From: Synechococcus sp. PROS-U-1
GTDB lineage: Bacteria; Cyanobacteriota; Cyanobacteriia; PCC-6307; Cyanobiaceae
Direction: 5' to 3'
NCBI RefSeq assembly: GCF_014279755.1
Contig: NZ_CP047951.1
Span: 372,001-436,000, forward strand
DNA length: 64,000 nucleotides
Positions 1 to 7,792 of this stretch are shown one piece after another. Position numbers and translations under genes: made by a program. The notes beneath the pieces were generated by a model that was not told where the DNA came from, did not search any database, and saw nothing but the letters and a program-made list of their open reading frames with translations. Within the stretch, counting starts at the first letter, position 1, and every line of letters starts with the position of its first letter.

Positions 1-389
1 AGGAGATCGTCTACGGAGAAGACGAAGTCACCACAGGTGCCTCCAACGACCTTCAGCAGGTCGCTTCCACGGCACGCCAGATGATTACTCGCTTTGGCAT
101 GAGCGACGAGCTTGGCCCAGTGGCACTTGGGCGAGCGCAGGGTGGCATGTTCCTCGGTAGGGATATCGCAGCGGAGCGCGACTTCTCTGAAGAAACTGCC
201 GCAATGATCGACAAGGAAGTCTCCGACCTGGTGGATGTGGCCTACAAGAGAGCCACCAAGGTTCTGGTTGACAACAGATCCGTTCTGGATGAATTGGCGG
301 AGATGCTTGTTGAGCAGGAGACTGTTGATGCTGAAGAGCTTCAGGAGCTTCTGATCAAACGTGACGTCCGGGTCGCCGAATACGTCTGA
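1..389 (+). CDS. ftsH: ATP-dependent zinc metalloprotease FtsH, C-terminal end (5' cut by window)
   Basis: Only the last ~128 codons are present; the reading frame is open from base 3 and the start lies upstream of the window. The visible part matches the end of the FtsH peptidase domain: a segment reading GASNDLQQVASTARQM followed by ITRFGMSDELGPVALG, the helical region after the HExxH zinc site that is typical of cyanobacterial and chloroplast FtsH, and an acidic tail with repeated Glu and Leu. FtsH is a membrane-anchored AAA+ protease; in cyanobacteria several paralogues exist and some degrade photodamaged D1 in photosystem II. Which paralogue this is cannot be decided from the fragment. 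Its stop lies inside the next gene's longest reading frame, so the two are probably co-transcribed. Confidence 0.93.
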   Translation, partial: EIVYGEDEVTTGASNDLQQVASTARQMITRFGMSDELGPVALGRAQGGMFLGRDIAAERDFSEETAAMIDKEVSDLVDVAYKRATKVLVDNRSVLDELAEMLVEQETVDAEELQELLIKRDVRVAEYV

Positions 390-1062
390 TTTCGATTCAT
401 CATCCAACCGTTGGCTGGTGCGGCAGGAGCTCTTCGTGGCATCCCTGCAGCATCAGCCTCTTTTATTGGTCGTCAGGCCTGAACCCGACGATCTCGGGCC
501 TTCAGCATCGGGATCCGTTCTGTTGGATCAAGTGCAGCAACTTCACGCTGCAGGACTGCGCCATCTCGAGGTGGCCTGGCAGGACCAGGCGGGCTGGGTG
601 GCGTTCATGCAACGGGTGCAGGATTATTGCCCAGAGCTGAATCTGGGGGCAGCTTCTGTGACCTCTTCCCTGGCGCTCAATGATCTTTCACGGCTGAATC
701 TCGGCTACGCCATGGCTCCCTGTTGGTGTCCTGAGCTTGTGGAGCAGGCGAGGGCTCTTGGAGTTTTGCTCGTGCCTGGCGTCTTCAGCCCAACGGAGGT
801 GCATCAGGCGGTGCGGTTCGGATGCAGGGTCGTCAAGCTGTTTCCCGCGGCCAACCTTGGGCCGGGGTACTGGGGGCGATTGCATGCGCCTCTCGGTCCA
901 TTGCCCTTTGTGATTGCCGCTGGTGGTCTTGAAGTGAGCGACATACCGGTTTGGCTGGAGGCTGGTCATGGTGCCGTTGCTCTGGGCCGCAGAGTGGTGG
1001 GCTCGCCACCTGCTTTCCAAGCACTCCTCGACTGGTTACGCCAATCGACAACTCAGCCTTGA
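361..1062 (+). CDS. KDPG aldolase family protein (Eda-like)
   Basis: A 233-residue class I aldolase-like TIM-barrel protein. Visible landmarks are LEVAWQ (position of the Eda catalytic Glu strand), GAASVTSS (family GAGTV loop), VPGVFSPTEV, and VKLFPA, whose Lys is the Schiff-base residue of KDPG/KHG aldolases. The usual Arg after the Glu (LEVTLRT in Escherichia coli Eda) and the PTGG phosphate/substrate loop (here AAGG) are altered, so the substrate may differ from 2-keto-3-deoxy-6-phosphogluconate. The GTG at 361 overlaps ftsH by 29 bases; a GTG at 418 would remove the overlap and keep all family motifs, so the true start is uncertain. Likely cytosolic carbon metabolism (Entner-Doudoroff type). 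Confidence 0.8.
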   Translation: MTSGSPNTSDFDSSSNRWLVRQELFVASLQHQPLLLVVRPEPDDLGPSASGSVLLDQVQQLHAAGLRHLEVAWQDQAGWVAFMQRVQDYCPELNLGAASVTSSLALNDLSRLNLGYAMAPCWCPELVEQARALGVLLVPGVFSPTEVHQAVRFGCRVVKLFPAANLGPGYWGRLHAPLGPLPFVIAAGGLEVSDIPVWLEAGHGAVALGRRVVGSPPAFQALLDWLRQSTTQP

Positions 1063-1124
1063 TGCCAACACCTGGTCGACATGCGTCCAAGATGCTACAG
1101 ATGAGATAGCTATCCAACTGCGTC

Positions 1125-1592
1125 ATGTCGCAGCTCACGATCAAGCTCAGCGACAAGGCCGATGCCCTGATCGCTCAGCTTCAGAAAGAGATTTTCAATC
1201 GCCGGCGCAAGAAGGTTTCGGCTGCAGGGGTTGTGGAGACCCTGGTTGAAAGTGGCGCGAAATCGCAGTCAGACAAGCGTTTTGCCACGTCCTGGACGAA
1301 TCTGATCAAAGACATCGAGAAGGCGGCCAAGCTGTCCTATGCCCACGGGAGCAAACCCTCCACTCTTAGTGATGAAGAGTGGGCCCTCGTGTTGAGCCAT
1401 CGAAGTCGTTCCACGACCGGTCGGACACGCCGCACGGTCAAGAAAGCGATGGCTTCCAAGAAACCCGCCTCAGCCAAGGCTCAAGCCAGCAAAAAGCCCG
1501 CTCGCCGCACCCGGACCCGCAGCGCGGCAAAGTCGAAACCGGTTGCAACGGTCGTCAGCCCCAACGGCACGGCAGCTGTGGCGTCTGTTTGA
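1125..1592 (+). CDS. Conserved hypothetical protein with histone-H1-like basic tail
   Basis: 155 residues; not a family I can name. The first ~65 residues are mixed helix/strand with a basic patch (NRRRKK) and could be a small DNA-binding or dimerisation domain. From about residue 88 the protein becomes a low-complexity Ala/Lys/Ser/Arg tail with repeated KKPA and RRTRTRS motifs, resembling the disordered tails of histone H1 and bacterial histone-like proteins. A role in nucleoid or RNA binding is inference only. ATG start at 1125; no strong ribosome-binding site is seen. It converges with aroC, with 19 bases between the stops and no evident terminator hairpin. Confidence 0.75.
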   Translation: MSQLTIKLSDKADALIAQLQKEIFNRRRKKVSAAGVVETLVESGAKSQSDKRFATSWTNLIKDIEKAAKLSYAHGSKPSTLSDEEWALVLSHRSRSTTGRTRRTVKKAMASKKPASAKAQASKKPARRTRTRSAAKSKPVATVVSPNGTAAVASV

Positions 1593-1611
1593 CCTGACCG
1601 AAGTGTGGTGC

Positions 1612-2712
1612 TCACCAGAGGCTGCATTGTCCCTGCTGTCTCAGCAGGTGATCAGCCAGAACGAGCGCCACCATTGCCTCCACCATTGGCACGGCCCTGG
1701 GCAGAACACAAGGGTCGTGCCGTCCTTTCCCTGCAAGCGTGGTGGCCTTGCCATCGGAATCGATGGTCTGCTGCTCTTTGCGGATTGTGGCCGTTGGCTT
1801 GAAGGCCACCCGGATCACAATCGGCTCACCGTTGCTGATTCCCCCTTGGATGCCGCCGGAGTTGTTGGTGGCGGTTTTCAGGCGACCGTCCTCGCTCGGT
1901 AGGAATGCATCGTTGTGCTCGCTGCCTTTCAGCAACGTGCCCTCGAAACCGGACCCAATTTCGAATCCTTTGGTGGCCGGCAGCGACATCACCGCTTTGG
2001 CGAGGTCGGCTTCGAGCTTGTCGAACACCGGCATGCCCAAGCCAATGGCGGGATGGCGCACCACGCATTCGATCACCCCGCCGCAGGAATCGCCTTCACG
2101 GCCGATCGCTTCAATCCGCTCAATCATTCGCTCCGCGACCGCTGGATCGGGACACCGCACAATGTTGGCTTCCACGTCGCTCAACTGCACCTCCTGCGGG
2201 TCGATGTCGGAGGCTTCGATGCTGTGAATGCGCTTGACCCAGGCCAGGATTTCGGTCCCAGCTGCCTGTTTCAGCATCTGCTTAGCGATCGAACCTGCTG
2301 CGACGCGGCCGATGGTTTCCCGCGCTGAAGCACGCCCCCCACCGCTGCTCGCCTGAATTCCGTATTTAGCTTGATAAGTGGCATCGGCATGGGAGGGGCG
2401 AAAGGCGACCGCCATGTCCTTGTAATCCCCTGGCCGTTGGTCTTTGTTGCGCACCACCATGGCGATCGGGGTTCCCAGGGTGGTTTCTCCATCCAGTAGG
2501 CCACTGAGGACTTCAACCTGATCCGCTTCCTTGCGTGGTGTGGTGATGTGGCTCTGCCCTGGCTTGCGTCGATCCAGTTCGGCCTGAATGGACGCGACAC
2601 TGAGTTTGAGCCGTGGTGGACATCCCTCAACAATCACGCCGACTCCTCCCCCGTGGGATTCACCGAAGGTGCTGATCCGGAAGAGGTCGCCGAAGCTGCT
2701 GCCCATGGCCAT
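1612..2712 (-). CDS. aroC: Chorismate synthase
   Basis: 366 residues, normal length for AroC. It converts 5-enolpyruvylshikimate-3-phosphate to chorismate with reduced FMN, the last shared step towards Phe, Tyr, Trp, folate and quinones. Family signatures are clear: [16 protein letters not shown] near the N-terminus, [19 protein letters not shown], the central [11 protein letters not shown] signature ([12 protein letters not shown] before it), and [15 protein letters not shown]. Last gene of a minus-strand run that follows the DUF985 cupin with a 33-base gap. A second Met two codons in is an alternative start. The product is cytosolic. Confidence 0.97.
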   Translation of the reverse strand: MAMGSSFGDLFRISTFGESHGGGVGVIVEGCPPRLKLSVASIQAELDRRKPGQSHITTPRKEADQVEVLSGLLDGETTLGTPIAMVVRNKDQRPGDYKDMAVAFRPSHADATYQAKYGIQASSGGGRASARETIGRVAAGSIAKQMLKQAAGTEILAWVKRIHSIEASDIDPQEVQLSDVEANIVRCPDPAVAERMIERIEAIGREGDSCGGVIECVVRHPAIGLGMPVFDKLEADLAKAVMSLPATKGFEIGSGFEGTLLKGSEHNDAFLPSEDGRLKTATNNSGGIQGGISNGEPIVIRVAFKPTATIRKEQQTIDSDGKATTLAGKGRHDPCVLPRAVPMVEAMVALVLADHLLRQQGQCSLW

Positions 2713-2745
2713 GACTCGATGCGGTGAGGCTACGAAGCCGTCGGT

Positions 2746-3204
2746 TCAAATCAACTCCGGATGCGGCAATCTCGGGCGTTCTGTCGCGGGTTGCTGCCGG
2801 GCCATCTCGAAATCCAAGAAGTCAAACCCCGGACCGACGCAACAGCTCACCAGGGTGTAATCACCCAGGCTGCGTGCTGCCTGCCAGGCATTGGCTGGAA
2901 CCACCTGAACAGGGTTGGATGCACTCAATGGTTCCCGTTTCAGCCCTGTTCCATCCGCCTGACACTGAAAGAGCTCCAGAGTGGCCCCCTCAATGTGCGT
3001 CCAGGCTTCGTCGGCACCGATGACGCGATGCCAGCAACTGATGGCGCTGGCTGGCAGCAGAAACAGAATGGCTGTCAAAGCAGGTCGTTCGACACTGTCT
3101 TGGCGTTGAACCGGGTTCTGGCTTCGGTGCAACTCGCGGTACCAGCCCCCTTCCGGATGGGGAATCAACTGCAGCTGCTGGATCAGGGTCTGTACCCGCG
3201 TCAT
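2746..3204 (-). CDS. DUF985 cupin-fold protein
   Basis: 152 residues. The pattern IPHPEGGWYRE near residue 15, TAILFLLP, SCWHRV, DEAWTHIEGATLEL and the C-terminal CCVGPGFDFLDFEM match the DUF985 cupin family (small beta-barrel proteins of unproven function, some annotated as epimerase-like). The start ATG overlaps the stop of the upstream hydroxylase-like gene as ATGA, implying translational coupling. No substrate can be inferred from sequence alone. Confidence 0.9.
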   Translation of the reverse strand: MTRVQTLIQQLQLIPHPEGGWYRELHRSQNPVQRQDSVERPALTAILFLLPASAISCWHRVIGADEAWTHIEGATLELFQCQADGTGLKREPLSASNPVQVVPANAWQAARSLGDYTLVSCCVGPGFDFLDFEMARQQPATERPRLPHPELI

Positions 3205-3959
3205 TGCAGGCCTGCGCGCTGGCGCATGTTCTGGACGTGCTGCCAGATCTGAGCCACCCAGAGGAAAATCCAGCTCATGCCGATCAGCCAGATCGGTTGA
3301 TCCTTGCGGAAGACGTCGAAGAGCAACACCACTCTCGGCTGGCTGGAGCGGTTGATGGCGGAGTGCATGAAGGTGTCATCCCAGAGGAACCCCTCACCTT
3401 CCTGGAGGTAGTAGTTCTGGCCATCGATCATCAGTTCACAGGAACTGCGGCCATCCCCAAAATGCTCCACATACAAAGGCAGGTGATACCTCCAAACCCC
3501 TTTGAAGGGACCTTTATGAGGCCGTAGAACCTTCCCTGGTGGGAACAGGCTCACGGCCGCTGAAACGACGTCGGGGTGATGCTGGAGAAAGCTCCGCAGG
3601 GAAGGGATCAGAGCTTGATTGGCTGGGTAGTCGTAGCCATAGCCTCGTAAGGGCAACATTCCCCAGACCTTGCGGTCGAATTCATACAGGGTGCGCTGTT
3701 GCTGCATGATTTCGTGGTTTGCCGGCAGGCGTCCTGAGAGTGCGATCTCCAGGGTTTCCTTGCGGATCTGCTGATAGGACTGCAACAGCTGACGATGTGC
3801 CGGGAAGCCGCTGTCTGCTGCTACCACCGCTGGGTTGTGGAGCGATTGTTCGTAGCACCAGCGGGCGATCTCACGCCAGAACCGGTAATGCCATGGACTC
3901 CAGCGGATCACGCGTTGGATGGGACTGCGTTGTTTCCGCTTGGCCGTTGGGCTGCCCAC
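3201..3959 (-). CDS. Aspartyl/asparaginyl beta-hydroxylase-like protein
   Basis: 252 residues. The central part resembles the AspH-type 2-oxoglutarate/Fe(II) dioxygenase fold: SLFPPGKVLRPHKGPFKGVW supplies the first His, WRYHLPL and ELMIDGQ follow, and GEGFLWDDTFMHSAINRSS with RVVLLFDVFR supplies the distal His and the Arg that binds 2-oxoglutarate. The C-terminus carries a hydrophobic segment (WLIGMSWIFLWVAQIW), so the protein may be membrane-associated. GTG start at 3959 preceded by GAGGAG at about 9 bases. The family hydroxylates Asp/Asn in proteins or lipids in other organisms; the target here is unknown. It is followed by the overlapping DUF985 gene. Confidence 0.85.
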   Translation of the reverse strand: MGSPTAKRKQRSPIQRVIRWSPWHYRFWREIARWCYEQSLHNPAVVAADSGFPAHRQLLQSYQQIRKETLEIALSGRLPANHEIMQQQRTLYEFDRKVWGMLPLRGYGYDYPANQALIPSLRSFLQHHPDVVSAAVSLFPPGKVLRPHKGPFKGVWRYHLPLYVEHFGDGRSSCELMIDGQNYYLQEGEGFLWDDTFMHSAINRSSQPRVVLLFDVFRKDQPIWLIGMSWIFLWVAQIWQHVQNMRQRAGLQ

Positions 3960-4002
3960 GCGATGCCGCTCCTCTTGAGCGTGGAGCTTTGCATGCGGAT
4001 GT

Positions 4003-4968
4003 CTATTGCCGTGAGATCAAGGCTCTGAGGGTCCGCCAGCCACGCCGCAGGGTTGTGGTCCAGTCGTCGCTGCCGCGCCGGATCAGCCGTGTTGAGGGAT
4101 AGAGCGGTGTGGTCTCGCCGAGATCCGGCCAGTTGGTGATGGATCCATTGTCGAGAATCACAACGCAGGGAATTCCCAAGGCTCCAGCTAGATGCGCTGT
4201 GGTGTTGCTAATCGTCAGAACACCCCGTACTCCAGCCACTTGGCTGGCGAATCCATCCAGATCAAGCATTTGGTCGATGGGTTGGGATGAGCGAATGCGT
4301 TGTCCACTCAGTTCCCGCAGTGCCCGGATTCGTGCTGGTTTTTCCAGGTACTGCAGGGACTGAATTGGTTGGCGGATGGTTTGGAGCACCGATGCCCAGT
4401 CTTCGACGGGAGGCAAGGTCTTGTTCCTGGATTTGGAAAACCAGCTGATGCCGATGCCCTTGGGCTTCTCTCCAGCAAAGATGGGTGCCGCCAGCGTGCG
4501 GAAGCCACTGATCAGCTGTTGTTCGTCAGAGCCAAACCAGTACGCCAGACGCTCCTGGGCCGCCATGTGCGATATCTCAGCACGGTTCGGGATCCTTGCT
4601 GGATCGCAGCAGATCACACCAGGGAAGCTCCTCTCAATGAGGGGATGAAGACGAGGATCGGTTGAGACGATCACGTGCGCGATGTGTTCTTTTAGATCGC
4701 CGATAAATCTCAGGATTCGCAACTCATCTCCCAAGTCCCGTGTGTTGGGCAGAACAAGAGCTCCGCTGCATGTCAGGTTTGGCCCTGGCTAAATCGGGAG
4801 TCGGTGAAGGGTGGTCTCTTCAGATGCTCGTGCCAGAGCCTGCCAACAATCTCTGTAGCAGCGAGCCCGTTCAAAGCGGTTGCCGATATAACGCAGCTGA
4901 GTCCACTTTTCCTTGTCAATGGCCCGTGCTGCTTGAGCGGCGATTACGTCTCTGATGTCGTCGCTCAT
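4003..4968 (-). pseudogene. Glycan-type (GT9/TPR-transferase C-terminal) gene interrupted by in-frame TAG
   Basis: One minus-strand frame runs from an ATG at 4968 to the stop at 4003, broken only by a TAG at 4791-4789. The first part encodes 59 residues; after the TAG the frame continues at once with PGPNLTCSGALVLPNTRD then LGDELRILRFIGDL and ~240 more residues. That segment resembles the C-terminal glycosyltransferase-9-like domain found after TPRs (GDEL..LRF near the start, TISNTTAHLAGALGIPCVV near the end, which matches the donor-binding His region). The only start after the TAG is a TTG at 4734 with no ribosome-binding site, and it would cut into the domain. I read this as a nonsense-inactivated gene of ~320 residues, though two separate proteins, or readthrough, cannot be excluded. 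Confidence 0.6.
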
Positions 4969-5050
4969 GATATGTATTAGGGAGTTTGGCTTTTGATTTT
5001 GCAGGTAATTTCAAATGCCTCGATCAAAAAAAGATGCAGATATCTCATTT

Positions 5051-6385
5051 TTATTGTGCCGCCAGGGCGTCGGCATTGAGGCGGAATGCATCCCAATCAC
5101 GACGCACTTGTTGCGCGTAAGGCTGGGCCAAAGAGCGAATGAAGAATTTGAATTCCCAACGGTGGTTTTCGGCAATATCTTTCAGCTTTTCCTCCAAAGG
5201 GGAAGAATCTTTGTTTTGGTTGAGGCGGCGAGCTGCTCTGCGGTGTTTCAGGGCCAGAACTTCCCCCCACTGTGCAGCCATCAGTAGAAACTCTTTGGAG
5301 GAGAGCTTAGAGGTGTCAAAATCCCGCTTGTAGGGACAGCGTTCCCGTACAGAATAGCTTTCATTCTCTAGGCTGACCCAGCCCAGGTGATGGTCGGGGA
5401 AATCAGAGAGTGCCGTGTATGCATCAGCATGACGGACAGCGTGGCTGGCAAAATTGTTGTTGTATTCCTGGGTTTCCTCTTTGCTCAAATAGCCGTAGGC
5501 AGTTGGTTGTCCTTGGAGTTTGATGTCCAGGATGAAGTCATGATCTTGTGTTTCTTTGTCGATGTCCCGAACAAGGGCGTAAAATCTTTGGCTCCCTAGT
5601 GAACCTGTGCCCGCTCCTAGGCGCTCAACAACATCCAGTATTTCCATGGGCCTGTCTGTTTGCTCAAGCCCCAAAAATTCATTCCGGCGTGCTCTGTAGT
5701 TGGCCAGAGCATCGATCAGTTGTTCGCGACGTGGAATGTCGAGGGCTCTGACTTTCTCTGAATTGAGCTGAAAATGCCGATCCTGCTCTCCACTAGTCCA
5801 TTTCTCGAGCATTTTTCGTCGTGAGCTTTTCCCTTGCGTCTTGTTCAAGAAGCTTGCAAGTGGTTTGCAAGTATTGGCAGAGGTGAATCGTTTTTCGAAT
5901 AATGTTTTGCTTTTGATTGTCCTCCTGAAATTCAATAGGTAGGAGCGAGAAAATGTGTTGAGGGCGTTATCGATTTCATCTGAATTATTGAGATCGCGAT
6001 CCCAGCAGTCCAGTACGATGCTGACAGCAAAACGCCAAATATCATATTGGTAATCAGCGACAAGAGAATCGTCAAAATCATCGAATCCGAAGCACACATT
6101 TTCGCCTTGATGCTTAAATGCCCCCATGTTGTAAACGTGTGAATCACCCTGGAGCCATGTTCTTGACCAGGAAGAGCCTCCGAATTGATGGAGTCTCCAT
6201 GAGCCAGCAAAGTCTTGCCAGAATAAATGATTGGTTCCGCGATAAAAGATATAGGGAGATTGGGCCATTTTATGATACTTTTTGAATTTTGATTCTTCTG
6301 GTAGGAAAGCATTTTGTGCTCGAATGGCTTCAATGATTTTTCCTTCCCTGTCATAGCTTTTTGATTCGCTGATCAGATCTTTCAT
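5051..6385 (-). CDS. DUF2252 family protein
   Basis: 444 residues, usual length for DUF2252. The family pattern is clear: SPYIFYRGTNHLFWQDF near residue 45, LQGDSHVYNMG, FGFDDFDDSLVADYQYDIWR, then AVRHADAY and WGEVLALKHRRAARR in the C-terminal half. DUF2252 proteins look distantly like aminoglycoside-phosphotransferase/protein kinase folds, with GDxH and D-F/D motifs, but have no assigned substrate. Base composition is lower in GC than aroC or psbA nearby and codon use is more AT-rich, so lateral acquisition is possible. It lies downstream of psbA on the same strand but behind a strong terminator. Downstream 82 bases separate it from the broken glycan gene. Confidence 0.88.
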   Translation of the reverse strand: MKDLISESKSYDREGKIIEAIRAQNAFLPEESKFKKYHKMAQSPYIFYRGTNHLFWQDFAGSWRLHQFGGSSWSRTWLQGDSHVYNMGAFKHQGENVCFGFDDFDDSLVADYQYDIWRFAVSIVLDCWDRDLNNSDEIDNALNTFSRSYLLNFRRTIKSKTLFEKRFTSANTCKPLASFLNKTQGKSSRRKMLEKWTSGEQDRHFQLNSEKVRALDIPRREQLIDALANYRARRNEFLGLEQTDRPMEILDVVERLGAGTGSLGSQRFYALVRDIDKETQDHDFILDIKLQGQPTAYGYLSKEETQEYNNNFASHAVRHADAYTALSDFPDHHLGWVSLENESYSVRERCPYKRDFDTSKLSSKEFLLMAAQWGEVLALKHRRAARRLNQNKDSSPLEEKLKDIAENHRWEFKFFIRSLAQPYAQQVRRDWDAFRLNADALAAQ

Positions 6386-6457
6386 GCTTGAGTCCTTGGC
6401 TTTTACTTTTTTACCTATAGCTGTTGCACGGATGCTTCAGGGTTTCCAAAACAACAA

Positions 6458-6483
6458 AAAGCCCCCTCCGAGGAGGGGGCTTT
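6458..6483 (-). terminator. Rho-independent terminator of psbA
   Basis: Inverted repeat of eight GC pairs (GCCCCCTC / GAGGGGGC, loop CGAG) extended by AAA/TTT at the base. On the minus strand the stem is followed by TTTTTGTTGTT. It stands ~60 bases after the psbA stop and separates psbA from the DUF2252 gene. Confidence 0.92.
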
Positions 6484-6541
6484 CCGATTCAGTTGATCTG
6501 AATCGTTTTTGCTGTTCCGAATGGAACAGGTTGATTCCAGA

Positions 6542-7621
6542 TCAACCGATGGCGGGAGCCTGCAGAGCCACAGGAGTGGACTCAGCAGCAGCCAGGTCGA
6601 GGGGGAAGTTGTGAGCGTTGCGCTCGTGCATCACTTCCATGCCGAGGCCGGCACGGTTCAACACGTCGGCCCAGGTGTTCAGGACACGGCCCTGACCATC
6701 AAGGATGGACTGGTTGAAGTTGAAGCCGTTCAGGTTGAAGGCCATGGTTGACACGCCAAGGGCGGTGAACCAGATGCCGACAACAGGCCAGGCAGCCAGG
6801 AAGAAGTGAAGGCTACGGCTGTTGTTGAAGGAGGCGTATTGGAAGATCAGGCGACCGAAGTAACCGTGGGCAGCCACGATGTTGTAGGTCTCTTCCTCTT
6901 GGCCAAACTTGTAGCCGTAGTTCTGGGACTCGCTCTCGGTGGTTTCACGCACCAGGGAGGAGGTCACCAGGGAGCCGTGCATGGCGGAGAACAAGCTGCC
7001 GCCGAAGACACCTGCGACGCCCATCATGTGGAAGGGGTGCATCAGGATGTTGTGCTCGGCCTGGAACACCAACATGTAGTTGAAGGTGCCAGAGATGCCC
7101 AGGGGCATTGCGTCAGAGAAAGAACCCTGACCGAAGGGGTAAACCAGGAAGACAGCGGAGGCTGCAGCGACAGGTGCGCTGTAGGCAACGCAGATCCAGG
7201 GGCGCATGCCCAGGCGGTAGGAGAGTTCCCACTCGCGACCCATGTAGGCGTAGATGCCGATGAGGAAGTGGAAAATAACCAGCTGGAAGGGGCCGCCGTT
7301 GTACAGCCACTCATCGAGGGAAGCAGCTTCCCAGATGGGGTAGAAGTGCAGGCCGATGGCGTTTGAAGAAGGAACAACAGCACCAGAGATGATGTTGTTT
7401 CCGTAGATCAGGGAGCCAGCGACAGGCTCGCGGATGCCATCGATGTCAACCGGAGGTGCGGCGACGAAGGCGATGACGAAACAGATGGTGGCAGCCAACA
7501 GAGTTGGGATCATCAGCACACCGAACCAACCGACATACAGACGGTTGTTGGTGGAGGTGACCCACTCGCAGAAGGCCTGCCAGCTGGAAGCGCCGGAGCG
7601 CTGCTGGAGGGTGGTGGTCAT
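6542..7621 (-). CDS. psbA: Photosystem II reaction centre D1 protein, Glu130 (D1:2, high-light) form
   Basis: 359 residues. D1 with PsbD binds P680, pheophytin, QB and the Mn cluster in the thylakoid membrane. Residue 130 is Glu ([10 protein letters not shown]), the form that hydrogen-bonds pheophytin more strongly and that cyanobacteria express under high light or UV (D1:2), rather than Gln of D1:1. Other key residues are in place: Tyr161 (LVYPFG), Asp170, His190 (FQAEH). The C-terminus has the CtpA-processed extension; after Ala344 fifteen residues (AAESTP... to Gly359) follow. ATG at 7621 with no Shine-Dalgarno: the preceding 16 bases are pyrimidine-rich. A structured leader and a terminator mark it as a monocistronic unit. 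Confidence 0.98.
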   Translation of the reverse strand: MTTTLQQRSGASSWQAFCEWVTSTNNRLYVGWFGVLMIPTLLAATICFVIAFVAAPPVDIDGIREPVAGSLIYGNNIISGAVVPSSNAIGLHFYPIWEAASLDEWLYNGGPFQLVIFHFLIGIYAYMGREWELSYRLGMRPWICVAYSAPVAAASAVFLVYPFGQGSFSDAMPLGISGTFNYMLVFQAEHNILMHPFHMMGVAGVFGGSLFSAMHGSLVTSSLVRETTESESQNYGYKFGQEEETYNIVAAHGYFGRLIFQYASFNNSRSLHFFLAAWPVVGIWFTALGVSTMAFNLNGFNFNQSILDGQGRVLNTWADVLNRAGLGMEVMHERNAHNFPLDLAAAESTPVALQAPAIG

Positions 7622-7637
7622 GAGAACGGAAAGGAAT

Positions 7638-7680
7638 GTTCCCGAAGGAACGGTTTAAGGAAGGGCAGGAGAGCCCTGCC
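7638..7680 (-). promoter_or_regulatory. psbA 5' leader with two tandem hairpins
   Basis: On the minus strand the leader first forms GGCAGG-GCTCT-CCTGCC (7664-7680, 6 bp stem) and then GTTCC-TTCG-GGAAC (7638-7651). The second is a C(UUCG)G tetraloop, an unusually stable RNA cap. It ends 16 bases before the ATG. If transcription starts just after the -10 box at 7689-7694, the first hairpin lies almost at the mRNA 5' end. Likely roles, by inference, are mRNA stability and light-dependent translation. Confidence 0.55.
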
Positions 7681-7688
7681 TGATCGGG

Positions 7689-7718
7689 AGTGTAACGGAA
7701 GTTTGCGCTGTGTGTCGC
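7689..7718 (-). promoter_or_regulatory. Candidate psbA promoter
   Basis: Minus-strand TACACT (-10, 7694-7689) lies 18 bases after GCGACA (4 of 6 matches to TTGACA; 7718-7713). The -10 is reasonable and the -35 weak, as often seen in activated sigma-70 promoters. The region is shared with the divergent radical-SAM gene at 7793. Confidence 0.4.
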
Positions 7719-7792
7719 GCGCTTTATGAAGCTGTTGTGAAGAGGCCTTCAGCGCCTTTGGCTGTAGCGCTTGTTAGCGTCCGGGAGACCCG

